In this document: positions 51,457 through 60,119 of the stretch, in pieces
Layout: each line of letters begins with the position of its first letter
How positions within the stretch are numbered: position 1 is the first letter of the stretch
Assembly (NCBI RefSeq): GCF_017566145.1
Contig: NZ_JABFCL010000005.1
Span: forward strand, 1-64,000
DNA from: Bittarella massiliensis (ex Durand et al. 2017)
GTDB taxonomy: Bacteria > Bacillota > Clostridia > Oscillospirales > Ruminococcaceae
Reading direction: 5' to 3'
DNA length: 64,000 nt
Position numbers and translations under genes: made by a program
Notes under the pieces: model-generated
What the model was told of the DNA's origin: nothing
What the model saw: only the letters and a program-made list of their open reading frames with translations
Database searches by the model: none

Positions 51457-51653
51457 GTCAAAACCCCTTTTCTCCGGCGAGGGAAGATCGGCGGCGCGCC
51501 CTGCCCCTCTCGCCGGAAGGAGGGCAGGGGGGAAGTGCCGCCGGAGCGGCCGCTCGTTTTGCCGCAGGGAAATGGTAGGGCATTCTATTCTTCCCCCGCC
51601 TTTTTTGACACCGCTTTACCGCCGCCCTTTCCCGAAAAAATCCCTGTTTTCCG
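51457..51653. other. Gap upstream of the ATPase and pduL genes
   Basis: Together with the pduL promoter and leader this makes a 357-base gap (51457-51813). It contains the inverted repeat TCCGGCGAG/CTCGCCGGA (about 51473-51520) and a TAGAAT box on the minus strand near 51585 that may drive the ATPase gene. No gene is visible. Confidence 0.4.
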
Positions 51654-51681
51654 TTGCAAAGCCGGCAGATTGTGATACAAT
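51654..51681 (+). promoter_or_regulatory. Promoter for pduL
   Basis: TTGCAA (51654-51659), 16-nt spacer, TACAAT (51676-51681) with the extended TGA. Confidence 0.78.
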
Positions 51682-51813
51682 AAAAAAGAGTGTAGAGGCG
51701 ACTGCCATTCCCCTTTGAAAGCGGGAGACCGCCGCTTTTGCCGCCGCCTGTCGGGCGGTTTTCACAGCTATTTTGCCGGGCGCGCCCCGGCAGTCAATTG
51801 GGAGGATTGCACG

Positions 51814-52380
51814 ATGAAAAAATTCCTGGTGGAAATGTCTGCCCGCCACGTTCACGTGACCGAGGCCGACCTGGAAACGCTGTTTGGCAAGGGCGCCAAG
51901 CTGACCCCCAAAAAGGACCTGTCCCAGCCCGGCCAGTACGCCTGTGAGGAGCGAGTCGACGTGGTGGGCCCCAAGGGCACCCTGCCCCACGTCTCCATCC
52001 TGGGCCCCACCCGTTCGGCCACCCAGATCGAGGTCTCGGCCACCGAGGCCCGCAAGCTGGGCGTCGCCGCCCCGGTGCGGGAGTCCGGCGATGTGGCCGG
52101 CAGCGCCCCCTGCAAACTGGTGGGCCCCGCGGGCGAGGTCGAGCTGAGCGAGGGCGTCATCGTCGCCAAGCGCCATGTACATATGACCCCTGAGGACGCC
52201 GCCGCCTACGGCGTTTGCGACAAGGAGATCGTGCAGGTCAAGGTCGACACCCCTGAGCGCTCCCTCATCTTTGGCGACGTGGTGATTCGCGTCAGCGAAA
52301 AGTTTGCCACCGCCATGCACATCGACACCGACGAGGCCAACGCCGCCGGCAATCCCCGTGAGGGCGAGTTTGTCAAATAG
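51814..52380 (+). CDS. pduL: Phosphate propanoyltransferase, PduL family
   Basis: A 188-aa PduL-type phosphotransacylase that interconverts acyl-CoA and acyl-phosphate. Two similar barrels carry the zinc-binding His motifs: SARHVHVTEADLETLFGKG and AKRHVHMTPEDAAAYG. No N-terminal encapsulation extension is present and no microcompartment genes are nearby, so it is probably the free cytoplasmic housekeeping phosphotransacetylase of fermentation. ATG 51814 follows GGGAGG. It has its own promoter and terminator. Confidence 0.93.
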   Translation: MKKFLVEMSARHVHVTEADLETLFGKGAKLTPKKDLSQPGQYACEERVDVVGPKGTLPHVSILGPTRSATQIEVSATEARKLGVAAPVRESGDVAGSAPCKLVGPAGEVELSEGVIVAKRHVHMTPEDAAAYGVCDKEIVQVKVDTPERSLIFGDVVIRVSEKFATAMHIDTDEANAAGNPREGEFVK

Positions 52381-52400
52381 GCGTTTTACCCGAGGAAAGA

Positions 52401-52447
52401 GAGCCATTCCGCCCACAGGCGCGCCTGCCCGGAACGGCTCCTTTTTT
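52401..52447 (+). terminator. Terminator after pduL
   Basis: GAGCCATTCCG (52401-52411) pairs with CGGAACGGCTC (52430-52440) with one mismatch; an inner GGCGCGCC also pairs; CTTTTTT follows. Confidence 0.85.
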
Positions 52448-52527
52448 GTCCCTGTGTGTCAAAGGGATAACGAGTTGTCGACAGCACTTTCGCTGTGGAA
52501 GATCAATTTTGAGGAGGATATGCAACT

Positions 52528-53232
52528 GTGAGCAGATTTATTGCGGAATTTGCGTGCAACAAACCCGACGACATGATCAAATTCATCTCGGAGGACTTCT
52601 TTTTGAAAGAGGGGTTCGAGGTGGCCAATGTCAAGGGCGAAATCGTCTGGAAGAAGGGCGTCGGCATGATGACCGCGCCCCAGTTTGTCAAGCTGATCTA
52701 CGGCGGCGGCAAGGTCCACATCGAGGCCTGGCTGAAATACGCCATCCTCCCCGGCGTCTACGCGGGGGAGATGGGGCTTGACGGCTTTATGGGCGCCCTG
52801 CCCAAGGCCAACCTGAAAAAGCGGGTGGACACCCTCATCGGCCTGCTCAACCAGCTCACCCCCGCCGACGCGGTGCCCCAGGGCGCTCCCGCCGCTGCCG
52901 TCCAGGGGACGGCGGTTCCTCAGGCGGGTGTTCCCCAGGGCGCGCCCCAGCAGGCAGCTGCCGCCCAGCCCGCCCCGGTGCCGGTGGCCGTTCACAACCC
53001 CACCGGCAAAGCGGTGTTGGCCCTGGTGATGGGCGTCCTCTCCATCCCCATCTCCTGGTACTTTTCGGCCCTGATAGGCATTGTCCTGGGGATCGTGGGC
53101 ATCACCGCCGGCATCACCGGGATCAAGTCTACCTCCAAGGTGATGGCCATCTTTGGCCTGGTGCTGAGCATCATCGGCGCTGCTCTGGGCGCTGTGGGCT
53201 GGATTTTGAACATCGTGTTGCTGGCCGCCTAG
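52528..53232 (+). CDS. Membrane protein with N-terminal soluble domain and Pro/Gln/Ala linker
   Basis: A 234-aa protein from GTG 52528, behind GAGGAGG. Residues about 1-105 form a soluble domain (SRFIAEFACNKPDDMIKFIS, then WLKYAILPGVYAGEMGLDG). About 112-150 is a low-complexity Ala/Pro/Gln linker. About 158-232 is a DUF4190-like pair or trio of membrane helices (AVLALVMGVLSIPISWYFSA, GIVLGIVGITAGITGI, LGAVGWILNIVLLAA). I do not recognise the first domain. Two functions, a binding domain and a membrane anchor, are suggested by the layout only. Confidence 0.75.
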   Translation: MSRFIAEFACNKPDDMIKFISEDFFLKEGFEVANVKGEIVWKKGVGMMTAPQFVKLIYGGGKVHIEAWLKYAILPGVYAGEMGLDGFMGALPKANLKKRVDTLIGLLNQLTPADAVPQGAPAAAVQGTAVPQAGVPQGAPQQAAAAQPAPVPVAVHNPTGKAVLALVMGVLSIPISWYFSALIGIVLGIVGITAGITGIKSTSKVMAIFGLVLSIIGAALGAVGWILNIVLLAA

Positions 53233-53261
53233 ATTTCCGCTTGACGGCCCGTCCCCCGTCA

Positions 53262-53296
53262 AAAAAGGGCGCTCCCGCTGTTGGAGCGCCCTTTTT
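53262..53296. terminator. Bidirectional terminator upstream of xth
   Basis: AAAAAGGGCGCTCC (53262-53275) / GGAGCGCCCTTTTT (53283-53296), 14 bp perfect. Confidence 0.93.
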
Positions 53297-53299
53297 CGT

Positions 53300-53330
53300 G
53301 GTATAATAGCCGCAGAGCGGCTATTATACC
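53300..53330. promoter_or_regulatory. Palindromic promoter for xth
   Basis: GGTATAATAGCCGC (53300-53313) and its exact complement (53317-53330) flank AGA. The extended -10 TGG-TATAAT (53302-53307) drives xth; the mirrored half puts a second TATAAT on the minus strand. No -35 is evident because a terminator lies directly upstream. About 170 nt of leader follows, containing GGCGGCT/AGCCGCC near 53455-53475. Confidence 0.7.
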
Positions 53331-53503
53331 TGGGGATGACCGGGCAGATGCGCAAACGGTGTGCTCCCTTGCTTTACGGTCAGTTGCCACTGCGCGGCCA
53401 CAGCGGGGATGCCGGAGCCCGCCCCAGCACCCCCGCGCGCCTGCAAACCGCAATGGCGGCTGGAAGGAGCCGCCCATTTCAAAAAACGAGGAGGGAATCC
53501 CCT

Positions 53504-54259
53504 TTGAAACTTGTCACCTGGAACGTCAACGGCCTGCGGGCCTGTATCACCAAGGGCTTTTTTGACTTTTTCGCGGCGGCCGACGCCGACCTGTTCTGCA
53601 TCCAAGAGACCAAGATGCAGGAGGGACAGGTCCCGATAGAGACCCCGGGCTATGCCCAGTACTGGAACAGCGCCCTCAAAAAGGGCTATTCCGGCACCGC
53701 CGTCTTTGCCCGCACCGAGCCCTTGTCCTTCACCCGGGACATCGGCATCGACGCCCACGGCACCGAGGGGCGGGTCCTCACCCTGGAATACCCCCAGTTC
53801 TATCTGGTCAACGTCTACACCCCCAACTCCAAAGAGAAGCTGGCCCGCATCGACTACCGCATGCAGTTTGAGGACGATTTCCGCGCCTACCTGCACGCCC
53901 TGGACGAGAAAAAGCCGGTCATTGTCTGCGGCGATATGAACGTCGCCCACCAGGAAATCGACCTGAAAAACCCCAAGAGCAACCGGGGGAACGCCGGGTT
54001 TTCCGACCAGGAGCGGGAGAAGTTTGGCGCCCTTCTCGACAGCGGGTTCACCGATGTCTTTCGCGCCCGCAACCCCGACCTGGCCGGCGCTTACAGCTGG
54101 TGGAGCTACCGCTTCAACGCCCGCAAGAACAACGCCGGGTGGCGCATCGACTACTTTTTGGTCTCCGCGCGCATCGCCGGTGCGGTGCGGGAGTGCACCA
54201 TCCACAGCGACATCTTCGGCAGCGACCACTGCCCCGTCTCGCTGGAAATCGATCTCTGA
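53504..54259 (+). CDS. xth: Exodeoxyribonuclease III
   Basis: A 251-aa ExoIII/AP endonuclease of base excision repair. Motifs: KLVTWNVNGLRA, FCIQETKMQEGQ, YLVNVYTPNS, IVCGDMNVAHQEIDL, WRIDYFLVS and SDHCPVSLEI. TTG 53504 lies 7 nt after GAGGAGGG; the upstream open frame is leader sequence. With the nfo-type gene at 37 kb the cell has both AP endonuclease families. Cca follows 25 nt downstream on the same transcript. Confidence 0.96.
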   Translation: MKLVTWNVNGLRACITKGFFDFFAAADADLFCIQETKMQEGQVPIETPGYAQYWNSALKKGYSGTAVFARTEPLSFTRDIGIDAHGTEGRVLTLEYPQFYLVNVYTPNSKEKLARIDYRMQFEDDFRAYLHALDEKKPVIVCGDMNVAHQEIDLKNPKSNRGNAGFSDQEREKFGALLDSGFTDVFRARNPDLAGAYSWWSYRFNARKNNAGWRIDYFLVSARIAGAVRECTIHSDIFGSDHCPVSLEIDL

Positions 54260-54284
54260 GCAGATAAAAAAGGAGGGCTGCCCC

Positions 54285-55535
54285 GTGGAGAAGATCGCCC
54301 TGTCCCCCGCCGCTGCGGCCATCCTCTGGCGGCTGGAGGCGGCGGGCTTTCCCGCCTATGTGGTGGGGGGCTGTGTCCGCGACAGCCTCCTTCGCCGCCC
54401 GCCCCACGACTGGGACGTGACCACCGCCGCCCGGCCCGAACAGGTGATCGCCCTCTTTGGCGACTGCCACCCCGTTCCCACCGGCATTGCCCACGGCACG
54501 ATCACCCTCTTTTGGGAGGGGGAGGCCGTGGAGGTGACCACCTTTCGCGTGGACGGCCCCTCTCTTGACCACCGCCACCCCGATGCAGTCGCCTTTGCCG
54601 GCTCTGTCGAGGAGGATTTGGCCCGCCGGGACTTCACCGTCAACGCCCTGGCCTATTCCCCCCAGCGGGGGCTCTGTGACCCCTTTGGAGGCCAGGTAGA
54701 CCTGCAAAATCGCCTTATCCGCTGTGTGGGCGATCCCGCCCGCCGCTTTGCGGAGGATGCCCTGCGGCTGCTGCGAGCGGTCCGCTTTGCCGCCCAGCTC
54801 GGCTTTGCCGTTCACCCTGCCACGGCCGCCGCCATGGACGCGGCGGCCGGGCTGCTGTCCGGCGTTTCGGGGGAGCGGGTGCTGGCCGAGTGGCGGCGGT
54901 TTCTCCCCTGTCCCGGGGCGGGGGGATTGCTGGCCCGGTTCGGCCCCCTCTTCTGGGCCGCCGTCCCCGCCCTTTGCCCCGCTGGGGGGAAGGGAGCCTG
55001 GCTGGCCGCCGCCGAAGCGGTCGAGGGCGCGCCGGCCGACTTTCCCCTCCGCCTGGCCCTCCTCTGCCTGGCTGGCCCGGCGGAGGGGGCCGCCGGGCGC
55101 GCCGAAGCCATGGTGGCCCGCCTGCGCCCCGACCGCCGCACCGCCGGCGAGGTGATGGCCCTGGTCGCCGCCGCCCATGCCCCCATTCCCCGGGAAAGGC
55201 CCGCTCTCTGCCGGTTTTTGGCAAGCAGGGGGCGGGAGGGGGCCCTCCGCCTGGTCGCCCTCTGGCAGGCCATCGGCCGCCTCTCGGACGGAGCGGCCGA
55301 ACGGCTGGCCGACGGACTGCTCTCCCTGCTGGAACAGGGGGTCTGCCTCACCGTTCGGGAACTGGCCCTTTCCGGCGGCGATCTGCTGGCCCTGGGGGCC
55401 GCTCCTGGCCCCCAGATCGGCCGGCTGCAGCGGGCCCTGTTGGAAGGGGTCTGGTCTGGGCGCGCCGTCAACACCCGGGCGTCGCTGGAGTCCCTTGCCC
55501 GGGCGCTGCTGGGGGAGGGAGCCCCCGCTCCCTAG
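54285..55535 (+). CDS. cca: CCA tRNA nucleotidyltransferase
   Basis: A 416-aa class II nucleotidyltransferase that adds or repairs the 3'-CCA of tRNA. The active site shows VVGGCVRDSLL and HDWDVTT; RRDFTVNALAYSP is the NTP-recognition arginine region; RFAEDALRLLRAVRFAAQLG is the RNA-binding helix. The C-terminal third (about 240-416) is helical and weakly conserved, without a clear HD phosphohydrolase motif. GTG 54285 follows AGGAGGG. It is the second gene after xth and ends at a perfect terminator. Confidence 0.93.
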   Translation: MEKIALSPAAAAILWRLEAAGFPAYVVGGCVRDSLLRRPPHDWDVTTAARPEQVIALFGDCHPVPTGIAHGTITLFWEGEAVEVTTFRVDGPSLDHRHPDAVAFAGSVEEDLARRDFTVNALAYSPQRGLCDPFGGQVDLQNRLIRCVGDPARRFAEDALRLLRAVRFAAQLGFAVHPATAAAMDAAAGLLSGVSGERVLAEWRRFLPCPGAGGLLARFGPLFWAAVPALCPAGGKGAWLAAAEAVEGAPADFPLRLALLCLAGPAEGAAGRAEAMVARLRPDRRTAGEVMALVAAAHAPIPRERPALCRFLASRGREGALRLVALWQAIGRLSDGAAERLADGLLSLLEQGVCLTVRELALSGGDLLALGAAPGPQIGRLQRALLEGVWSGRAVNTRASLESLARALLGEGAPAP

Positions 55536-55537
55536 GC

Positions 55538-55575
55538 AAAAAGAGAGACGCCCCTCGAGGGGCGTCTCTCTTTTT
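55538..55575. terminator. Palindromic bidirectional terminator
   Basis: Two 19-nt arms (55538-55556 and 55557-55575) form a perfect 38-base palindrome with A- and U-runs at either end, between convergent genes. Confidence 0.95.
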
Positions 55576-55582
55576 CCTGTCC

Positions 55583-56461
55583 CTACTTTTTCTCTACGGC
55601 GATCCAAATTTCGCAGCAGTAGTCGGGGGAATCCACCTGGTCCGACGGGTAGGCCTCGAAATCGGTCCCCCCGCAGGGCTGATACTCGCTGGCGGGGAAG
55701 AACTCGCCGTAGATCCGGCGGTAGAGGGCTTGAAATGCGTCGGGCATGGCTCCGGTGCAGGGGAAGACCACATAGGTGTGGGCGGGAATGTCCTCCACCG
55801 TGAATTCCGCCTCGGCGATGGGAGCGCCGTTGTAGACCCCGCCGATGCCGTAGGGAAAGTCCTGATCGGCGGCGTCTGTGCCGAAACTGGCCCCCAGCAG
55901 CCGCTGGCCAAAGGGGCTGTTCTGGTCGGTGTAGCGGCAGAGGGCGGGAATGGTGCCGTCTTTGCCGCACTGCTGCCAGAATGCCGAGATCTCGGCGGCA
56001 GTGGCCTCCTCCTCCCGCGGCACCCGCTTCTTTTTGGCGATCATCTGAAAGGGCCCCTGTTTTACAATGCGATAGTCCATGGTCGTTCCTCCGTCCAAAA
56101 TCAATTTTACGGAGAGGGGGGAGAAGGTCTTGAGAACGGCGCCGCCGGCCTTGGCCTGGGAGGGTGTCGCCCCGTGAAAGCGGGTGAAGGCCCGGGCAAA
56201 GCTCTCGGGGGTGTCGTAGCCGTATTTCAGGGCGATGTCCAGCACCCGCCGGCCGGTGCCGGCCAGTTCGCTCCCCGCCAGGGAGAGCCGCCGCCGGCGG
56301 ATGTATTCCCCCAGGGTGAAACCGCAGAGGATGGCGAACACCCGCTGAAAGTGAAAGCTGGAGGACAGGGCCTGTTCGGCCACCTCCTCGTAGTCCACCG
56401 GCTCGGTGAGGTGCTCCTCCACGTAGTCGATGGCCCGCTGTATTCCACTGATCCAGTTCAT
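55583..56461 (-). CDS. AraC family regulator with GyrI-like effector domain
   Basis: A 292-aa Rob/SoxS-type regulator. Residues about 1-105 are two helix-turn-helix motifs (AIDYVEEHLTEPVDYEEVA, then VLDIALKYGYDTPESFARAF with the AraC signature). About 120-292 is a GyrI/effector-binding domain (MDYRIVKQGPFQMIAKKK, AHTYVVFPCTGAMPDAFQAL, YCCEIWIAV). Such proteins sense hydrophobic drugs or peptides and activate efflux or detoxification genes. No obvious target gene is adjacent. Confidence 0.92.
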   Translation of the reverse strand: MNWISGIQRAIDYVEEHLTEPVDYEEVAEQALSSSFHFQRVFAILCGFTLGEYIRRRRLSLAGSELAGTGRRVLDIALKYGYDTPESFARAFTRFHGATPSQAKAGGAVLKTFSPLSVKLILDGGTTMDYRIVKQGPFQMIAKKKRVPREEEATAAEISAFWQQCGKDGTIPALCRYTDQNSPFGQRLLGASFGTDAADQDFPYGIGGVYNGAPIAEAEFTVEDIPAHTYVVFPCTGAMPDAFQALYRRIYGEFFPASEYQPCGGTDFEAYPSDQVDSPDYCCEIWIAVEKK

Positions 56462-56584
56462 CTTCCCACTCCCTTCCGCATGAGACCATGATACCCCCGT
56501 TTGCCGCCGGGTTCTTGACTTTCCCTGCGCCGGGGTGTCAGGCCTATCCCTTCCCCCTACTCTATCACATCCGGCCGCTAAAGG

Positions 56585-56616
56585 GAAAAAAGGGCCGGCG
56601 CAGATTGCGCCGGCCC
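56585..56616 (-). terminator. Terminator after the SpoVAF-like gene
   Basis: GGGCCGGCGCA (56592-56602) / TGCGCCGGCCC (56606-56616); on the minus strand the stem is followed by TTTTTT. Confidence 0.92.
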
Positions 56617-56629
56617 GTAAATATGCCGT

Positions 56630-58039
56630 TTACTTTCCCATGTGGGGCACGTCCTCGCTGTTGCGGGAGAACTTGCGCTTGAACAGGGCGATGAAGCCCC
56701 GCAGCGAGAAGGGGAGCACTGGGTAGAAGTACCGGTTCCCGGTGACGGTGGGGTTGGCGTAGGCCAGCCAGAGACAGAAGACCAGCACCGGCAAAAAGCC
56801 CCAGAGCCCCCCTGCCCAGGCCCCGATCAGCAATAGCATCCGGCAGAATTTGATGGAGTACCCCAGTTCGATGCTGGGCTGGGAGAAGGTGGCGATGGCC
56901 ACAAAGGCCATGTAGAAGATGACCTGGGGCACCACCACCCCCGACTGCACCGCAAAGTCCCCCAAGATCAGTCCTCCCACAATGCTCAAGGAGCTGGCCA
57001 GCGCCGTGGGGGTGTTGACCGAGGCCAGCCGCAGCCCGTCGATGGCAAACTCGATGAGCAGCAGCTGCAAGATCAGGGGGATGCCGGTGTCGTTTTGCAC
57101 CTTGAGAAAGGAGAGGAGGGGCGGCAGGGCGTCCTGGTAGTGCAGCAGCACCAGCCAGAGGGGGGTCACCAGCATGGTCAGCAGGGAGGTGGCGATCCGA
57201 ATCAGCTTCATGTACCACCCCACCAGGGGCGGGAAGTAGAAGTCGTCCGCCTCCTGTGAGAAGTCGGCCAGCCAGGTGGGCAGGATGATGGCGGTGGGGC
57301 AGTTGTCCACGATCAGCACCACCCGCCCCTCTACCAGCTGGGCGGCGGCCACGTCCGGCCGCTCGGTGTTGCGCACCTTTGGGAAGGGATTGATGGAGGG
57401 CTTTTTCAGCAGCAGTTCCACCAGGTTTTGCTGGTTGATGACCATGTTTTTGGGGGTGAGGGCTTCGATCTTCCCCCGCAGCTCCGCCACCAGTTTGGGG
57501 TCGGCCACCCCGTCGATATAGCCCAGGGCCACGTCGGTCTTGGAGGACTCGCCCACCGACAGCATCTCAAAGGTCAGCCGCGGGTCGCGGATGCGCCGGC
57601 GGATGAGGGCGGTGTTAAAGACCACCGTCTCGGAGAACCCGTCCCGCGAACCCCGCAGCACCTTGTCCTTCTCCGGCTCGTCGATGCCCCGGTTGGGGTA
57701 GGTGCGGGTGTCCATCACCACCGCCCCGGCAAACCCCTCGATCACCAGAACCGAAGGGCCCGACAGCACTGCCTGGGCGGCCTCCTCAGGGCGCTCGGTC
57801 ACCGCGTATTCGGTGTAGGGGAGAAAGCGGCGGCAGAAGTCCTCCAGGTCTGTCAGGGCGTCCATCTGCTCCGGGGTGATGGAGAAGAAAAACTGCAAAA
57901 TGCGCTGGAAGAGGTCGTCCTTCATGAACCCGTCTAAAAAGAAGACCGAGCACTGCCGGCCGCCGATCACCACCGGCTTCTCCAGCAGGTCAAAGCTCTC
58001 CTTTAGGGGGAGCAAGTGGGCAATTTCCTCACGCTTCAA
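56630..58039 (-). CDS. spoVAF: SpoVAF/GerA family spore germination protein
   Basis: 469 aa from TTG 58039, preceded by GAGGTGAT; a longer frame upstream to 58123 is low-complexity. The N-terminal soluble half (about 1-270) is typical of GerAA/SpoVAF, with SVFFLDGFMKDDLFQRIL, SRDGFSETVVFNTALIRRRI and VDNCPTAIILP. The C-terminal half has about five membrane helices (LIRIATSLLTMLVTPLWLVL, GGLILGDFAVQSGVVVPQVI). SpoVAF is a DPA-channel associated inner-membrane protein. No other spoVA or ger genes are adjacent, so it stands alone here and could equally be an orphan GerAA. Confidence 0.88.
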   Translation of the reverse strand: MKREEIAHLLPLKESFDLLEKPVVIGGRQCSVFFLDGFMKDDLFQRILQFFFSITPEQMDALTDLEDFCRRFLPYTEYAVTERPEEAAQAVLSGPSVLVIEGFAGAVVMDTRTYPNRGIDEPEKDKVLRGSRDGFSETVVFNTALIRRRIRDPRLTFEMLSVGESSKTDVALGYIDGVADPKLVAELRGKIEALTPKNMVINQQNLVELLLKKPSINPFPKVRNTERPDVAAAQLVEGRVVLIVDNCPTAIILPTWLADFSQEADDFYFPPLVGWYMKLIRIATSLLTMLVTPLWLVLLHYQDALPPLLSFLKVQNDTGIPLILQLLLIEFAIDGLRLASVNTPTALASSLSIVGGLILGDFAVQSGVVVPQVIFYMAFVAIATFSQPSIELGYSIKFCRMLLLIGAWAGGLWGFLPVLVFCLWLAYANPTVTGNRYFYPVLPFSLRGFIALFKRKFSRNSEDVPHMGK

Positions 58040-58388
58040 AGCGATCACCTCATTTTCCCCATCAGTGTTCCCCGAACGGGGCGTTTTACCCCCCTGTCTT
58101 TGCGCCCCCTTTTTGCCCCGCACTGGCTGGGGCCGATATGCAGAGAAAAGAGAGGCCGCGCCTTCGGAGAAGATCTCTCCTTACAGGGTTTCATCCGGCA
58201 TCTGTCCTGAACCCAGTCTGAACGTTTTTTCGGCGCTGTCGGGTCTCCTTTTCCCCGATAAGGCTCGCTAAGGAAAGTCAAGTGTAGATTTCAACAATCT
58301 GAATGGAATAAAATAGATACACAGAACGAAGCCGCTGAGCAACCCCAAGGTTGAAGAGACGGCCAGTCGTCGATATTTCAATGTATGG
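58040..58388. other. Gap between SpoVAF-like gene and decayed IS110
   Basis: The first 230 bases are GC-rich and should carry the spoVAF-like promoter; I see no clear sigma-G pair. From about 58270 (TAAGGAAAGTCAAGTG) the base composition becomes AT-rich, which I take as the left edge of the acquired segment. No gene is visible. Confidence 0.45.
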
Positions 58389-59474
58389 TCAGCGTAGTTT
58401 CAAAGAGCCCAGGAAAGCCGACACGGTTGCGTAGTAAATGCGGAGGAACTTGTTGGCGGAAGCTATCATATAGTCCCTGTAAGGCTTGCCATCGGATCGT
58501 TTTCTGTCCGTGAACTGATACACCGGCTCGTCTACAGGAGCACGTTTGAGTATGACAGACATGACCAGAAAAAGAGTTTTTCGCGGGGATGAAGACCCAC
58601 ATTTAGAAATGCTGCGACTGCGAATATCATCTGTCTAGACTGGCAAGGCGGGGCGTCAATATCCGCAAAGGCCACCAGAGCATTCTTGGAGTGAAAACGA
58701 CGCACATCACCAATTTCAGCCATGAGCTGTGGGCCGAGTGCGGGCCTGCAGCCGAACATTTCTATTGCTGCGGGATACTCTGGCAGAGAATCCGCCAGGG
58801 AGTGCGTAGGTGTTCAAGGCCTTTTTTTCGCTGAAGTTGTAGCCGTGTTGCTTGCACCACTTCTAATACTTGGTGGTAAAGCCTTCTTAGAAAGGCCACA
58901 GACGCACCCACAATGCCAGAAAGTGTCTACAAAATCCACCCACTTCTTACCATCGGCGCGAAGTGGGCCGGCGAACAGGCGGTTTTGCATCGGGAAACGC
59001 AGAATCCAGCAAGGAAGTGAGAGCGTTTTTCAGCATGGTTTGAACTTTAGAATACTGTTGTACTGTCGATAGCAGTTTTTGAACATCAACCGGGTATCTT
59101 CTTCTGGAACACACCTTGGCAGTGTGAGTCAATGGTCAAAGCCGTAGTTGGCCAGCTTCACAAAATCTTTCTTGTCGGTCTTAGCCCGTTTTAAGCTGTT
59201 GTTCCCGTGGTCATGCACCGGCATTGCGTTGGCGGCGGGAACATAAAAGCCCGCATCGTGGAGCAGATATGCTGCCGGCACGTGATAATGCCCGTGGATT
59301 CCATCACCACACGGGTCTCACCGTTCAGACCTTTGAGTAGTTTTGCCAGCCCGTTTGGTTCGCTATCCGTATGCTGCACCTCAAGGAGTGAGATGGCTAC
59401 CTCTCCAAAGGACGAATGGCGGCAATTATGCGCTTGCCCTTGGAGATGTCAATACCAACGCAGTTTATTTACAT
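58389..59474 (-). pseudogene. Decayed IS110-family transposase
   Basis: Fragments in several minus-strand frames line up with an IS110/IS1111 transposase in order. VGIDISKGK is near 59450, then EVQHTDSEPNGLAKLLKGLN and GETRVVMESTG (59390-59290), a KTDKKDFVKLANYGFDH-like stretch (about 59190-59140), VQKLLSTVQQYSKVQTMLKN (about 59075), MFGCRPALGPQLMAEIGDVR and HSKNALVAFADIDAPP (about 58755-58650), and a GKPYRDYMIASANKFLRIY-like end (58490-58420). ATG 59474 is followed at once by TAA, and further stops and frameshifts break the gene. It cannot encode a working enzyme. Confidence 0.85.
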
Positions 59475-59786
59475 TCCCCCAATACAAAGAATCCACAATA
59501 GGAATCCGTCTTTTTCTCGCTGTTGATTCCGATCTATTTGGGTGACACGAACACTCCGTTTCCCCGGTAGGCTCAATCTGCTCAAATCGAACGCCGCAAC
59601 AAGAGGGTGGCTGACAGTCTTATTGACGGGCACGATCGCCCAAAGCGCACTGGGTCAGACAAGCTGTTCCTCTCATTGTAGCTTAGGTCCGAGATGAAAA
59701 GGAGGTCAGACTGACTGTCCTGCTTTCCTGTCCATCTTTATTGTAATAGGCGCAGTTAGATCAGTCCGATAAACGGAAAGTTGTCA
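59475..59786. other. Non-coding flank upstream of the IS110 pseudogene
   Basis: In IS110-group elements the region just before the transposase start is the left end and encodes the bridge RNA. These 312 AT-richer bases occupy that position and contain no gene, but I could not identify an element end or a bridge-RNA fold by eye. Confidence 0.4.
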
Positions 59787-60119
59787 CTAATGTGTATAAT
59801 CTAAAAATTTAACGCTGTCGCCTAGATCTTTTGCGATCAAGTCTTTCATTTTTTTTGCGAATGGACACGGATACCCTATTGGAGTCCCTTTTTGGATACA
59901 GCTTGCAAAAGCTATGGTATCAGCACCACGCTTTACCAATTCTCTTGCTCTAAGAACAGCTTTCTTTGCCGGACAGCCTCCACAGTTGATAAAACCAATA
60001 ATTTCAATATCTTCTTCGATACCCTCAAAAGCCCCTTGTTTCTCTCTAATCATACGAAAATCTGTTGTTCCCGGACAATAGTCTTCCGTTTGCTGGCAGC
60101 GTATAATTCCTACTCTCAT
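59787..60119 (-). CDS. CGGC domain protein
   Basis: A 110-aa protein with the CGGC domain signature INCGGCPAKKAV (about 44-55) and other conserved cysteines (IIRCQQTEDYCPGTTDF, ASCIQKGTPIGYPCPF), suggesting metal binding. The family is small and of unknown function, common in anaerobes. The gene is clearly AT-richer than its neighbours and sits beside a dead insertion sequence, so horizontal acquisition is likely. AAAGGAG precedes the ATG. Confidence 0.88.
   Translation of the reverse strand: MRVGIIRCQQTEDYCPGTTDFRMIREKQGAFEGIEEDIEIIGFINCGGCPAKKAVLRARELVKRGADTIAFASCIQKGTPIGYPCPFAKKMKDLIAKDLGDSVKFLDYTH

Noticed and set aside
51814..52380. PduL as part of a microcompartment
   Set aside because: No encapsulation peptide and no shell or diol/ethanolamine genes nearby.
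58045..58281. Short frames between the SpoVAF-like gene and the IS110 remnant
   Set aside because: No ribosome sites, no homology, and they overlap each other on both strands.
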